Position numbers and translations under genes: made by a program
The notes under the pieces: generated by a model
What the model was told of the DNA's origin: nothing
The model's database searches: none
What the model saw: the letters and a program-made list of their open reading frames with translations, nothing else
Shown here: piece by piece, positions 1 through 6,831 of the stretch
Numbering within the stretch: position 1 is the stretch's first letter
Layout of the letters: every line of letters begins with the position of its first letter
Assembly (NCBI GenBank): GCA_964555625.1
Contig: CAZKTE010000056.1
Location: 1 to 10,086, forward strand
Direction of reading: 5' to 3'
DNA length: 10,086 nucleotides
From: CAZJKE01 sp964555625
Lineage (GTDB): Bacteria; Planctomycetota; Phycisphaerae; Phycisphaerales; SM1A02

Positions 1-264
1 CAACACGAGCACCTTGTCGCAGAAGGGGTCCATGATCCGCCCAAACATCGACTCGACATTCCAGCGCCTGGCCAGGTACCCGTCGAGGGCATCGGTCGCG
101 GCCGCCACCAGGAAGATACCGATGGCCAGGGTGCCCCATCCGACCCCCTCGCCGGGGAAGCGATAGGCGCCGAGGGCGACGAAGAATCCCGCCGCAAGCG
201 CGATGCGCAGCAGCGTTACGAGGTTGGGAATGCGGCGTCGTACGGAGGCCTGCATGGCCGGCAT
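1..264 (-). CDS. pgsA: CDP-alcohol phosphatidyltransferase, PgsA-like (partial, N-terminal 88 codons)
   Basis: This is the beginning of an integral membrane enzyme that transfers a phosphatidyl group from a CDP-lipid to an alcohol; for PgsA the alcohol is glycerol-3-phosphate, in phosphatidylglycerol synthesis. Reading the minus strand from the ATG at 264 gives an unbroken frame to the window edge. It starts with the typical IPNLVTLLRIALA segment (residues 12-24), then a hydrophobic helix, then the complete family signature DG-x2-AR-x8-G-x3-D-x3-D: Asp58, Asp61, Gly62, Ala65, Arg66, Gly75, Asp79 and Asp83. The four aspartates bind the metal ions and the CDP moiety. The protein continues past position 1, and the family is usually about 180-200 residues, so roughly half is missing. 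A second in-frame ATG at 255 is an alternative start. The family call is firm. The choice of PgsA over another CDP-alcohol transferase rests only on the N-terminal style and is less certain. The gene is divergent from nuoJ across 80 bp. Confidence 0.88.
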   Translation of the reverse strand, partial: MPAMQASVRRRIPNLVTLLRIALAAGFFVALGAYRFPGEGVGWGTLAIGIFLVAAATDALDGYLARRWNVESMFGRIMDPFCDKVLVL

Positions 265-344
265 TCTAGGCCCGGGCGGCGGTTGCCAATGGCCATGGCG
301 GGGTCTATCGTGCCTCCTCTCGTCGCTACCCGGCCCCACCTGCG
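265..344. promoter_or_regulatory. Divergent intergenic spacer between the pgsA-like gene and nuoJ
   Basis: This 80-bp spacer separates the two divergent genes, so it must hold the start signals for both unless one is driven from inside the other. On the plus strand it contains one good sigma70-like match, listed separately. I found no convincing minus-strand promoter, operator palindrome or riboswitch. There is no Shine-Dalgarno sequence just before the nuoJ ATG at 345; the preceding bases are pyrimidine-rich. Confidence 0.6.
283..311 (+). promoter_or_regulatory. Putative sigma70-like promoter of the nuoJKLMN operon
   Basis: TTGCCA at 283-288 matches the -35 consensus at 5 of 6 positions, and TATCGT at 306-311 matches the -10 consensus at 4 of 6. 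The spacer is exactly 17 bases, the optimum. Transcription would begin near 318, giving a leader of about 27 bases before the nuoJ ATG at 345. The match lies in the only non-coding stretch upstream of the operon, which supports it. In GC-rich DNA a chance match is still possible, and the housekeeping promoter consensus of this organism is unknown. Confidence 0.45.
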
Positions 345-1265
345 ATGCAGCCCTTCCTTCCCTACGTCGCCGCTCTGCTTGTCGTCATCGCCGCATACGT
401 GGCATTGCGGCCTGGACCGCTCATGACACGCCTCTTGGCCATCGCTGGGGCGGCGATCGCCGCCTGGTGGCTGATGGCGATGGTCTCCGGGCGGCTCTCC
501 CTCTCCGGCGGCGACAGCGGGGGGGTCTTGTTCACGCTCTTTGCACTCATCGCCATCGCCTCGGCGCTGCGGATGGTGACCCATGCGCGGCCCGTCTACT
601 GCGCGCTGCACTTCGTGCTGGTGGTCCTTGCCAGCGCGGGCCTGCTGCTGCTGCTGGAGGCCGAGTTCATCGCATTTGCCCTGATAATCGTCTACGCCGG
701 CGCCATCCTGATCACCTACATGTTCGTGCTCATGCTGGCCCATCAGGCTGGAGACGGTGATGACGGCGACGAGGAGGCAAGCCACGATGGCACGCCGCGG
801 GAGCCGGCGGCCGCCGTCATCGTCGGCGCACTGCTCCTGTGTCTGGTGACCGGTGCCGCCTTGCGCGGTACGCCCGAGTTGTCACCACCAGCCGAGGGGC
901 AGGCCGGCTGGCGCCAACTCGAGAACCTGCCGCGGCAGTTCGAGACAGCCGTGCGCGAGGCGGACGCCGCCTTTGCCTGGCCGCCGCAGCCCGATGCCAG
1001 TGGCCGCCTCATCCGCGAGGCACGAGGCGAGGCGTATGTGCAGTCGGAGGACGGCACAAGGCTTCGGCTGCCGCAGTCGGCCCTGCCGCGCAACACCCAA
1101 CACGTGGGATGGACGCTCGTCCATGACTTCCCGGTGAACCTCGAGCTTGCCGGCGTCATCCTGCTGATGGCGATGTTTGGCGCGGTGATCCTGGCGCGTC
1201 GCTACATCGAGATGGCCGACATCGAGAAGCGCGACGCGATGAAGACCGGGGAGGCCGAGGCATGA
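345..1265 (+). CDS. nuoJ: NADH-quinone oxidoreductase subunit J
   Basis: NuoJ is a small membrane subunit of complex I that links the quinone-reducing peripheral arm to the proton-pumping membrane arm. The diagnostic stretch is at residues 76-135. It aligns with the bacterial NuoJ core, including a R-x-V-T-H-x-x-PV motif and an A-E-F segment with Glu107. It also has the VYAGAI helix (Val116-Ile121), whose glycine region forms the pi-bulge in known structures. The last membrane helix (about residues 254-278) follows a DFPVNLELAGV segment. At 306 residues it is much longer than E. coli NuoJ (184). The extra length is about 65 N-terminal residues with two predicted membrane segments, plus an acidic loop (about 136-150) and a soluble loop (about 180-250) before the last helix. 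No clear Shine-Dalgarno site precedes the start; the ATG at 345 is chosen because it includes the first membrane helix and sits just after the likely promoter. The stop overlaps the nuoK start (ATGA, 1262-1265). Confidence 0.9.
   Translation: MQPFLPYVAALLVVIAAYVALRPGPLMTRLLAIAGAAIAAWWLMAMVSGRLSLSGGDSGGVLFTLFALIAIASALRMVTHARPVYCALHFVLVVLASAGLLLLLEAEFIAFALIIVYAGAILITYMFVLMLAHQAGDGDDGDEEASHDGTPREPAAAVIVGALLLCLVTGAALRGTPELSPPAEGQAGWRQLENLPRQFETAVREADAAFAWPPQPDASGRLIREARGEAYVQSEDGTRLRLPQSALPRNTQHVGWTLVHDFPVNLELAGVILLMAMFGAVILARRYIEMADIEKRDAMKTGEAEA
1248..1254 (+). promoter_or_regulatory. Ribosome binding site of nuoK
   Basis: GGGGAGG lies inside the 3' end of nuoJ with a 7-base spacing to the nuoK ATG at 1262. 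It supports that start, whose ATG overlaps the nuoJ stop as ATGA. Confidence 0.7.
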
Positions 1266-1591
1266 TCGCCGCCGTCGCCGGATTCGGCATCGCGACGCTC
1301 GCGCAGTACCTGGTGCTCAGCGGGATCCTGCTGGCCATCGGCACGATCGGGTTTCTGACGCGCCGAAACCTCATCATCATGTTCCTCTGCACGGAACTGA
1401 TGTTCCAGGCCGCCGCGATCGCCTTCGTCGCAGTCGGCCGCTACTACCTCGACTTCGGCGGGCAGGTCATGGTGATCTTCATCCTGACGATCGCCGCCGC
1501 CGAGGCCGCCCTTGCGCTGGCCCTGGTAGTGCTGCTCCATCGCCAGCGCCAGACGCTGGACACCGACGCGTGGATGGAGCTGGGCGAGTGA
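1262..1591 (+). CDS. nuoK: NADH-quinone oxidoreductase subunit K
   Basis: NuoK is a three-helix, Mrp-type (MrpC-like) membrane subunit that carries part of the proton path between the quinone site and the antiporter-like subunits. The 109-residue product is close to the usual 100-110. Helix 2 carries Glu45 in the CTELMFQAA segment and helix 3 carries Glu81 in the IAAAEAALALALV segment. They correspond to the essential Glu36 and Glu72 of the E. coli protein and have the same 36-residue spacing. The N-terminal segment QYLVLSGILLAIGTIGFLTRRNLI is also typical of the family. The gene starts within the nuoJ stop and ends in a GTGA that provides the next start, so it is tightly coupled on both sides. 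Identification is secure. Confidence 0.97.
   Translation: MIAAVAGFGIATLAQYLVLSGILLAIGTIGFLTRRNLIIMFLCTELMFQAAAIAFVAVGRYYLDFGGQVMVIFILTIAAAEAALALALVVLLHRQRQTLDTDAWMELGE
1576..1579 (+). promoter_or_regulatory. Ribosome binding site deciding the nuoL GTG start
   Basis: GGAG lies eight bases before the GTG at 1588, whose GTGA overlaps the nuoK stop. This favours 1588 over the in-frame GTG at 1570, which has no comparable site, and over the ATG at 1606. Confidence 0.6.
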
Positions 1592-3711
1592 CGGCCATCG
1601 CCACCATGCTGGCTGCCGCGCCCAGCGGCGCCGCGGAGTTGCTGGCGGCGACCGGCCACGAGTGGGCCGCCTTCATCCTCTGGATGCCCCTGATCTCGCT
1701 GCTGCTTTGCGGCATTTGCGCGGTGACGGGCGTGCGCACCAAGGCGCCGGCGTGGATCACAGTCATCTGCCTGGCCACGTCCTTCGTGCTGACCCTGCTG
1801 CTGTACCTGGACTACCAGGGGGCCGAGACGATCCACCTCTTCCAGTGGCTCCACGCTGGCGACTTTGTCGCCAACGCGGCGCTCTACATCGACTCGCTGA
1901 CGCTTCTGTGGATGCTCTTTGTCACCGGGCTCGGCACGCTCATTGCGTTATACGCAAGCGAGTACATGGAGCACGATGTCGGGGCCGGCTACACGCGTTT
2001 CTTCGCTGGCGTGAGCGTCTTCCTCTTCGCCATGACCGCCTTGGTCATGGGCGACAACCTCCTGATGCTCTACCTGGGCTGGGAGGGCGTGGGATTCGCC
2101 TCCTACTGGCTCATCGGCTACTTCTACCAGCGGCCCTCGGCGGTCGCGGCGGCGAAGAAGGCCTTCATCGTCAACCGCATCGGCGACTTGGGACTGGCCC
2201 TTGCGCTCTTCCTGGTCTGGAACACCTTCGGGACCGTCGAGTACGACGAGCTCTCGACGATGCTCGCTGCCGGTACGCACGAGGCGTCCTTTGGCGACTG
2301 GAGCGTGCGGGCGATCCCCTGGCTGCTGATGCTGGCGGCCTTCGGAAAGTCCGCCCAGCTCCCGCTCTATGTCTGGCTGCCCGACGCCATGGAGGGCCCA
2401 ACCCCGGTCTCGGCGCTGATCCACGCCGCCACGATGGTGACCGCCGGCGTCTACCTCATCGCCCGCACCTACCCGCTGTTTGCGCTTGACGCCATGGCAT
2501 TGCCCGCCGTGGCGTGGGTCGGCGGCCTCACGGCGCTGCTGGCGGCGACGATCGGCATGGCCCAGTACGACATCAAGCGGATCTTCGCCTACTCGACGGT
2601 CTCGCAACTGGGATTCATGTTCATGGGGCTCGGCGTCCTCTCCTCCTACGGGGCCGCGTACCACGTCTTCACCCACGCCTTCTTCAAGGCGGCGCTCTTC
2701 CTGACGGCAGGGGCAGTCATGCACGGGTTCGCAGGACAACTGGACCTGCGGCGCGTCGGTGGCCTGCGCCACATGCGAGGGTGGGGCGTGACGACCTGGA
2801 CGATGCTTGTGGGGTGCCTCTGCCTTGCCGGGTTCCCCGGGACAAGCGGCTACTTCTCCAAGGACGCCATCCTCGCCGAGGCATTTGTCACCCCCGGCCC
2901 GGGATTCGTCGCCTTGGGATGGATCGCCATCGCCACGGCGGGACTCACGGCCTACTACACCTTCCGCGTGTGGTTCAGGGTCTGCTGCGGGCCTGCGCAC
3001 TTCGAGCCAGGTGATGAACTCCACGGCGAGGACCCCGACACGTTCCGTCCCCATGCGCCACGCCTGGCCATCAACCTCGTCCTGGTGGTCATCGCCGCAG
3101 GCGCCGTGCTTGCGGCGGTGCCCTACTTCCTGACTAACGGAGTCCACGGCCTCCACGGCGGGTGGATCGCCGACATGGTGCACGACTCGCCGGCGCGGGC
3201 GGGGATCCCGGGACTGGCCGCCCACGGCGAAGCGGCGCACCACGGGTCGATCCTCGGGATGGACCCGCATGCGGCGATGTACTACATCAGCGCCGTCGTC
3301 GGCCTCATCGGCATCGGCGCTGCGCTGTGGTTCCACCTGATCAATCGCAGCGCCGCTGACACCCTGCGGGCACGGCTGCTTGCCAATCCCGCGACCCGTT
3401 GGCTGCCGACGGCCATGGAGCAGAAGTGGTATGTGGACGAGATCTACCACGCGCTGCTTCGCGCGCCGCTCTGGATTTCGGGCCTGGCACTTGCGCTGAT
3501 CGACAAGTACCTCGTGGACGGACTGCTCGTTGACGGCACGGCGAGGATCCCACGCGGTATCGCCCGCTGGTTCCAACCGCTCCACGGCGGATCCGTTCAG
3601 GGCTACGGCGTTTCGATGGCCGGAGGCGTGGCGCTCGTCGCCCTCCTGGTGCTCTTCATGCCCCAGCTCCTTGATCTCATGGTCGCCCTTGGCCTGGGAG
3701 GTGCCCCGTGA
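1588..3711 (+). CDS. nuoL: NADH-quinone oxidoreductase subunit L
   Basis: NuoL is the most distal of the three antiporter-like subunits of complex I and translocates protons across the inner membrane. Numbering from the GTG at 1588 (707 residues), the expected charged residues are present. Glu166 sits in the YLGWEGVGFASYWLIG segment of TM5 and Lys254 in the FGKSAQLPLYVWLPDAMEGP segment of TM7. His279 lies in the SALIHAATMVTAGVY segment of TM8, Lys367 in the HAFFKAALFL segment, and Lys425-Asp426 in the GYFSKDAIL segment of TM12. The C-terminal part, including KWYVDEIY (about 613-620) and the following amphipathic stretch, fits the lateral helix that runs along the membrane arm. The protein is longer than E. 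coli NuoL (613); most of the excess is a histidine-containing loop at about residues 515-555. An in-frame GTG at 1570 would add six residues. The stop overlaps the nuoM start as GTGA. Confidence 0.97.
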   Translation: MTAIATMLAAAPSGAAELLAATGHEWAAFILWMPLISLLLCGICAVTGVRTKAPAWITVICLATSFVLTLLLYLDYQGAETIHLFQWLHAGDFVANAALYIDSLTLLWMLFVTGLGTLIALYASEYMEHDVGAGYTRFFAGVSVFLFAMTALVMGDNLLMLYLGWEGVGFASYWLIGYFYQRPSAVAAAKKAFIVNRIGDLGLALALFLVWNTFGTVEYDELSTMLAAGTHEASFGDWSVRAIPWLLMLAAFGKSAQLPLYVWLPDAMEGPTPVSALIHAATMVTAGVYLIARTYPLFALDAMALPAVAWVGGLTALLAATIGMAQYDIKRIFAYSTVSQLGFMFMGLGVLSSYGAAYHVFTHAFFKAALFLTAGAVMHGFAGQLDLRRVGGLRHMRGWGVTTWTMLVGCLCLAGFPGTSGYFSKDAILAEAFVTPGPGFVALGWIAIATAGLTAYYTFRVWFRVCCGPAHFEPGDELHGEDPDTFRPHAPRLAINLVLVVIAAGAVLAAVPYFLTNGVHGLHGGWIADMVHDSPARAGIPGLAAHGEAAHHGSILGMDPHAAMYYISAVVGLIGIGAALWFHLINRSAADTLRARLLANPATRWLPTAMEQKWYVDEIYHALLRAPLWISGLALALIDKYLVDGLLVDGTARIPRGIARWFQPLHGGSVQGYGVSMAGGVALVALLVLFMPQLLDLMVALGLGGAP
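3697..3702 (+). promoter_or_regulatory. Ribosome binding site of nuoM
   Basis: GGAGGT lies five bases before the GTG at 3708. It is the best Shine-Dalgarno match in the operon and supports the GTG start that overlaps the nuoL stop. Confidence 0.75.
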
Positions 3712-5297
3712 GTCCCTGGATCGCGATGCTCCTGCCACTGGCCGGGGCAGCCGTCATTCCCGCCGTGCGGGCATCGGCGGCGCGGTGGATTGCGCTCTGG
3801 ACGTCGCTGGCGGTACTGGTGGTCACGATCATCCTGGCAATCGGCTACGGACAGTGGGGCACTGCCATGGACGGCGCCCGCTCAAGCGTGCCTTGGCTGA
3901 CGTGGCTGGGCATCTCGCTGGACCTGGGCGCAGATCCCGTGGCCATGCTCCTGGTACTGCTCACGGCGCTTCTGGTGCCGCTGTGCGCCTGGCAATCGTT
4001 CACGGCAATCATGTCGCGACGCCGCGAGTACTACGCGTGGCTGCTGGTCCTGGAGACGGCGATGCTCGGCGTCTTCCTTGCGCGGGACCTAGTCCTCTTC
4101 TATGTCTGCTTCGAGCTGACGCTCGTGCCGATGTTCTTCCTGATTGCCATCTACGGCGGCGCCAACCGCATGCGCGCGGGAATCAAGTTCTTCATCTACA
4201 CCTTCACCGGGTCCCTGATCGCTCTGGCAGGCCTGCTCTGGGTCGCTTGGCGGTTCTCGACGATGAACGGCGGATGGTCGTTTGCAATCGACGACCTGGT
4301 CACCTTCGGCGCCACGTCGCTCGGTGGCAGCGAGCAGGCTTGGGTACTCCTGGCGCTCCTGGCAGGATTCGCCGTGAAGATCCCGGTGTTCCCGCTGCAC
4401 ACCTGGCTGCCCCTTGCCCACACCGAGGCGCCGACAGCCGGCTCCGTACTCCTTGCGGGCGTGCTCCTGAAGCTCGGCACCTTCGGCATCTACCGCTTCA
4501 TCCTGCCCATGCTGCCCGAGGCGGTGATCGTTTGGGCCCCGACCATCGCCGTGTTGGCGATCGTGGGCATCATCTATGCGGCCCTCATCTGCTGGGTCCA
4601 GGACGACATGAAGAAGCTGGTGGCCTATTCCTCGGTGAGCCACCTGGGGTTCTGCGTGCTGGGACTGGTGGCACTCAATCCCATTGGCCTTGAGGGCGCC
4701 GTGCTCTACATGCTCAACCACGGGCTCTCGACCGGGGCGCTCTTCTTCCTGGTGGGCATGATGTACGAGCGATACCACACGAGGGACATGAGACAGATCG
4801 GCGGCCTCGCGAAGGTCATGCCCATATGGGGCGGCTTCATGCTCTTCTTCGTGCTCTCGAGCGTCGGCCTGCCGGGGCTCAACGGATTCATCAGCGAGTT
4901 CATGTGCCTCATCGGCACGTTCGCCGCCGACAGCAGCGCACGCCAGTGGCCGGGCGTCCTTGGTCCCTGGTACGCGGCGGTGGCTGCAACGGGCATGGTT
5001 CTGGCGGCCATGTACCTGCTGATCATGACCGGCAAGGTCGTCTTCGGGCCGCTGCGCGAGCCGGAGGCGGACCGCGGCGAACTGCCCGTGGATCTCTCCT
5101 GGCGCGAGATCGGGGTGCTCACACCACTGGCAGCCCTGTGCATCTGGATCGGCGTGCAGCCGACGGTGCTCATTGACGCCATGGAAGGCGCCGTGGTCGA
5201 CACCCTCGGTGCCTATCCGAGCCTTGTGGAGGAACTTGCCGTGCCGCCGGGTGTCGCCGACGCGGTCGTCGAGGAGGAGATGAACCTCCATGGCTGA
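3708..5297 (+). CDS. nuoM: NADH-quinone oxidoreductase subunit M
   Basis: NuoM is the middle antiporter-like subunit of the complex I membrane arm. The 529-residue product is close to the usual 500-510, with a slightly longer acidic C-terminal tail. Key residues are all visible: Glu136 in the CFELTLVPMFFLIAIYGG segment (TM5), Lys224 in the FAVKIPVFPLHTWLPLAHTE segment (TM7) and Lys255 in the LLKLGTFGIYRF segment (TM8). Glu397 in the NGFISEFMCLIGTF segment (TM12) takes the place of the lysine found in NuoL and NuoN, which is characteristic of NuoM. These correspond to E. coli Glu144, Lys234, Lys265 and Glu407. The GTG start overlaps the nuoL stop and has a strong Shine-Dalgarno site; the end overlaps nuoN by 8 bases. 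Identification is secure. Confidence 0.97.
   Translation: MSPWIAMLLPLAGAAVIPAVRASAARWIALWTSLAVLVVTIILAIGYGQWGTAMDGARSSVPWLTWLGISLDLGADPVAMLLVLLTALLVPLCAWQSFTAIMSRRREYYAWLLVLETAMLGVFLARDLVLFYVCFELTLVPMFFLIAIYGGANRMRAGIKFFIYTFTGSLIALAGLLWVAWRFSTMNGGWSFAIDDLVTFGATSLGGSEQAWVLLALLAGFAVKIPVFPLHTWLPLAHTEAPTAGSVLLAGVLLKLGTFGIYRFILPMLPEAVIVWAPTIAVLAIVGIIYAALICWVQDDMKKLVAYSSVSHLGFCVLGLVALNPIGLEGAVLYMLNHGLSTGALFFLVGMMYERYHTRDMRQIGGLAKVMPIWGGFMLFFVLSSVGLPGLNGFISEFMCLIGTFAADSSARQWPGVLGPWYAAVAATGMVLAAMYLLIMTGKVVFGPLREPEADRGELPVDLSWREIGVLTPLAALCIWIGVQPTVLIDAMEGAVVDTLGAYPSLVEELAVPPGVADAVVEEEMNLHG
5271..5279 (+). promoter_or_regulatory. Ribosome binding site of nuoN
   Basis: The purine stretch GAGGAGGAG, inside the 3' end of nuoM, ends ten bases before the nuoN ATG at 5290. 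It also encodes the acidic end of NuoM. Confidence 0.6.
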
Positions 5298-6831
5298 TCG
5301 CATCATGCTGCTGGTGCCGGAACTTGTGCTGTTGATGGGCGCAGTCATCTGCGCAGTAGCCGGCCTTGCGCACAACTCGGCCATCCGCCGCCGGGTCGGC
5401 TTGGTCGCCGCGGCGTTCCTCGCCGCGGCGGGCATCTGCGCGGTGGTCCTGCACGATCCACAGCGCGGCGCCGCGGCCGGCGCCATGATGCCCAGCATCG
5501 CCCTCTACGTGAAGGTGATGACCGCCGGCATCGGCATCCTCCTGGTGCTCGCGGCTGGCGGACTCGTTGATCGCCGCTACGAGCGGGCCATCGACACGGG
5601 TACCGATCAATTCGACCCCCTGCGGTCAAGCAACGGCGAGTTCCACGCCCTTGCGCTGTTGAGCCTGGCGGGCCTGATGCTTATCTGTGGCGCGCGCGAT
5701 CTGATCTGGCTCTTCCTGGCTCTGGAGTTGGCGTCGCTGCCGACCTACGTCATGGTGGCCATCAGCCGCTGGTCGCGCGTGGGCCAGGAAGCGGCCATGA
5801 AGTACTTCTTCCTCGGCGCGCTCTCTTCGGCCCTGATGCTCTACGGCTTTGCACTGCTCTACGCTGCCACGGGCACGCTGGTCCTGACGGACATGGCCAA
5901 TCACCTGCAGGTGGCGGCGATGGCCGGGAGTGTTCCGATTCTGGCGCAAGTGGGGCTGTTGCTGGCGATCTTCGGCCTCTGTTACAAGCTGGCTGCTGCG
6001 CCGATGCACCTGTATGCGGCCGACGTCTACCAGGGGGCCGCGTCAGCCGTCACGGCGTTCCTGGGTTTCGTCCCAAGGGGCGCGGCACTCTCCCCCCTGC
6101 TCTCGCTGTTGGGGGTGGGGGGGGGGGGGGGGGGGCTGCCGCCGATGATCGAGATGGCCCTCTGGGTCGTGGCGGTGCTGACGATGGTGCTGGGAAACAT
6201 CGGCGCGCTGCTGCAATCGTCGGCCAAGCGCATGCTCGGCTACAGCTCCATCGCCCACAGCGGGTACCTGCTCATCGGCGTCATCGCCGGTGGCACCATG
6301 GGGCTCACGGCGGTGATGCTCTATCTGGTCATCTACGGCATCTCGAACACCGCTGCGTTTTCGGTGCTCGCCTCGCTGCGTAATGACGACGGCGAGGTCG
6401 ATGACGTCGACGAGCTCGCAGGTCTCCTGCGACGCAGCCCGATGTCCGCCGCGGCGATGGCGATTGCCTGCGGGTCGCTCCTGGGCCTGCCGCCGCTGCT
6501 GGGATTCTGGGGCAAGTTGGCGCTGCTGATCGCCGGCATCCAGGCAGGGCAACTTGTACTGGTGGTCATCGCGGTGGTGACCAGCGCGATCAGCGCCTGG
6601 TACTACCTGCGCCTCGCGTGTGCGGGCCTGCTTGGCGAACCCACGCCTCGCAGCGAATCGGTGACCACTGTGAGGCGATGGCCGCTAGCGGTTGCGGTGA
6701 TCACCGCCGCGGCTGCCGTGGCTGGTCCGCTGCTTCTTGCGCCCCTGTCCGCCTCCGCTCAACAGGCGGTGTCGGACGGGCAGCCGCCGCTCATGCTGCC
6801 TTCAGGCGACCCGAGCGACCCGTCAGCGTGA
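5290..6831 (+). CDS. nuoN: NADH-quinone oxidoreductase subunit N (atypical or damaged stretch at about 6070-6135)
   Basis: NuoN is the antiporter-like subunit nearest the quinone-binding arm of complex I. The 513-residue product shows Glu146 in the LALELASLPTYVMVAI segment (TM5), Lys233 in YKLAAAPMHLYAADVYQGAA (TM7) and Lys409 in GLPPLLGFWGKLALL (TM12). These match E. coli Glu133, Lys217 and Lys395. The TM8 lysine (E. coli Lys247, 30 residues after Lys217) falls at residue 263, which here is Arg in FVPRGAAL. Shortly after, residues 277-282 are six glycines encoded by a 19-base G run. The frame stays open through this stretch and the distance to the next conserved segment (LTMVLGN) is close to normal, so the gene is not obviously broken, but this stretch should be treated as uncertain. 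It is the last gene of the operon; its last 41 bases overlap the convergent gene downstream. Family identification is secure. Confidence 0.94.
   Translation: MADRIMLLVPELVLLMGAVICAVAGLAHNSAIRRRVGLVAAAFLAAAGICAVVLHDPQRGAAAGAMMPSIALYVKVMTAGIGILLVLAAGGLVDRRYERAIDTGTDQFDPLRSSNGEFHALALLSLAGLMLICGARDLIWLFLALELASLPTYVMVAISRWSRVGQEAAMKYFFLGALSSALMLYGFALLYAATGTLVLTDMANHLQVAAMAGSVPILAQVGLLLAIFGLCYKLAAAPMHLYAADVYQGAASAVTAFLGFVPRGAALSPLLSLLGVGGGGGGLPPMIEMALWVVAVLTMVLGNIGALLQSSAKRMLGYSSIAHSGYLLIGVIAGGTMGLTAVMLYLVIYGISNTAAFSVLASLRNDDGEVDDVDELAGLLRRSPMSAAAMAIACGSLLGLPPLLGFWGKLALLIAGIQAGQLVLVVIAVVTSAISAWYYLRLACAGLLGEPTPRSESVTTVRRWPLAVAVITAAAAVAGPLLLAPLSASAQQAVSDGQPPLMLPSGDPSDPSA
6117..6135 (+). repeat. 19-base poly-G homopolymer inside nuoN
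   Basis: Nineteen consecutive G bases follow five G and one T (6111-6116), so 24 of 25 bases are G. The next longest G run I noticed in the window is seven bases, at 519-525 in nuoJ. The tract encodes Gly277-Gly282 in the loop after TM8 of NuoN. A run of this length is either a slippage-prone tract, able to switch nuoN out of frame, or an artefact of sequencing or assembly. The sequence alone cannot separate these, though the atypical bases just upstream favour an artefact. Confidence 0.95.

Noticed and set aside
643..657. CTG trinucleotide run in nuoJ
   Set aside because: It encodes a short leucine stretch in a membrane helix and is too short to be a meaningful microsatellite.
203..760. Plus-strand frame of 185 codons overlapping the pgsA-like gene and nuoJ
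   Set aside because: It crosses two recognised genes in other frames and has an arginine/alanine-rich translation with no motif.
1570..1587. Six-codon N-terminal extension of NuoL from the GTG at 1570
   Set aside because: The GTG at 1588 overlaps the nuoK stop and has a GGAG site at the right distance; 1570 has neither.
1948..3738. Long minus-strand open frame of 596 codons antisense to nuoL
   Set aside because: Its translation is rich in Arg, His, Glu and Gly with no recognisable domain, and it lies wholly opposite a gene with all expected complex I motifs. Long antisense frames are expected in GC-rich DNA.
4089..5498. Long minus-strand open frame of 469 codons antisense to nuoM and the start of nuoN
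   Set aside because: Low-complexity, charged translation without domain features; it is a shadow of nuoM codon usage.
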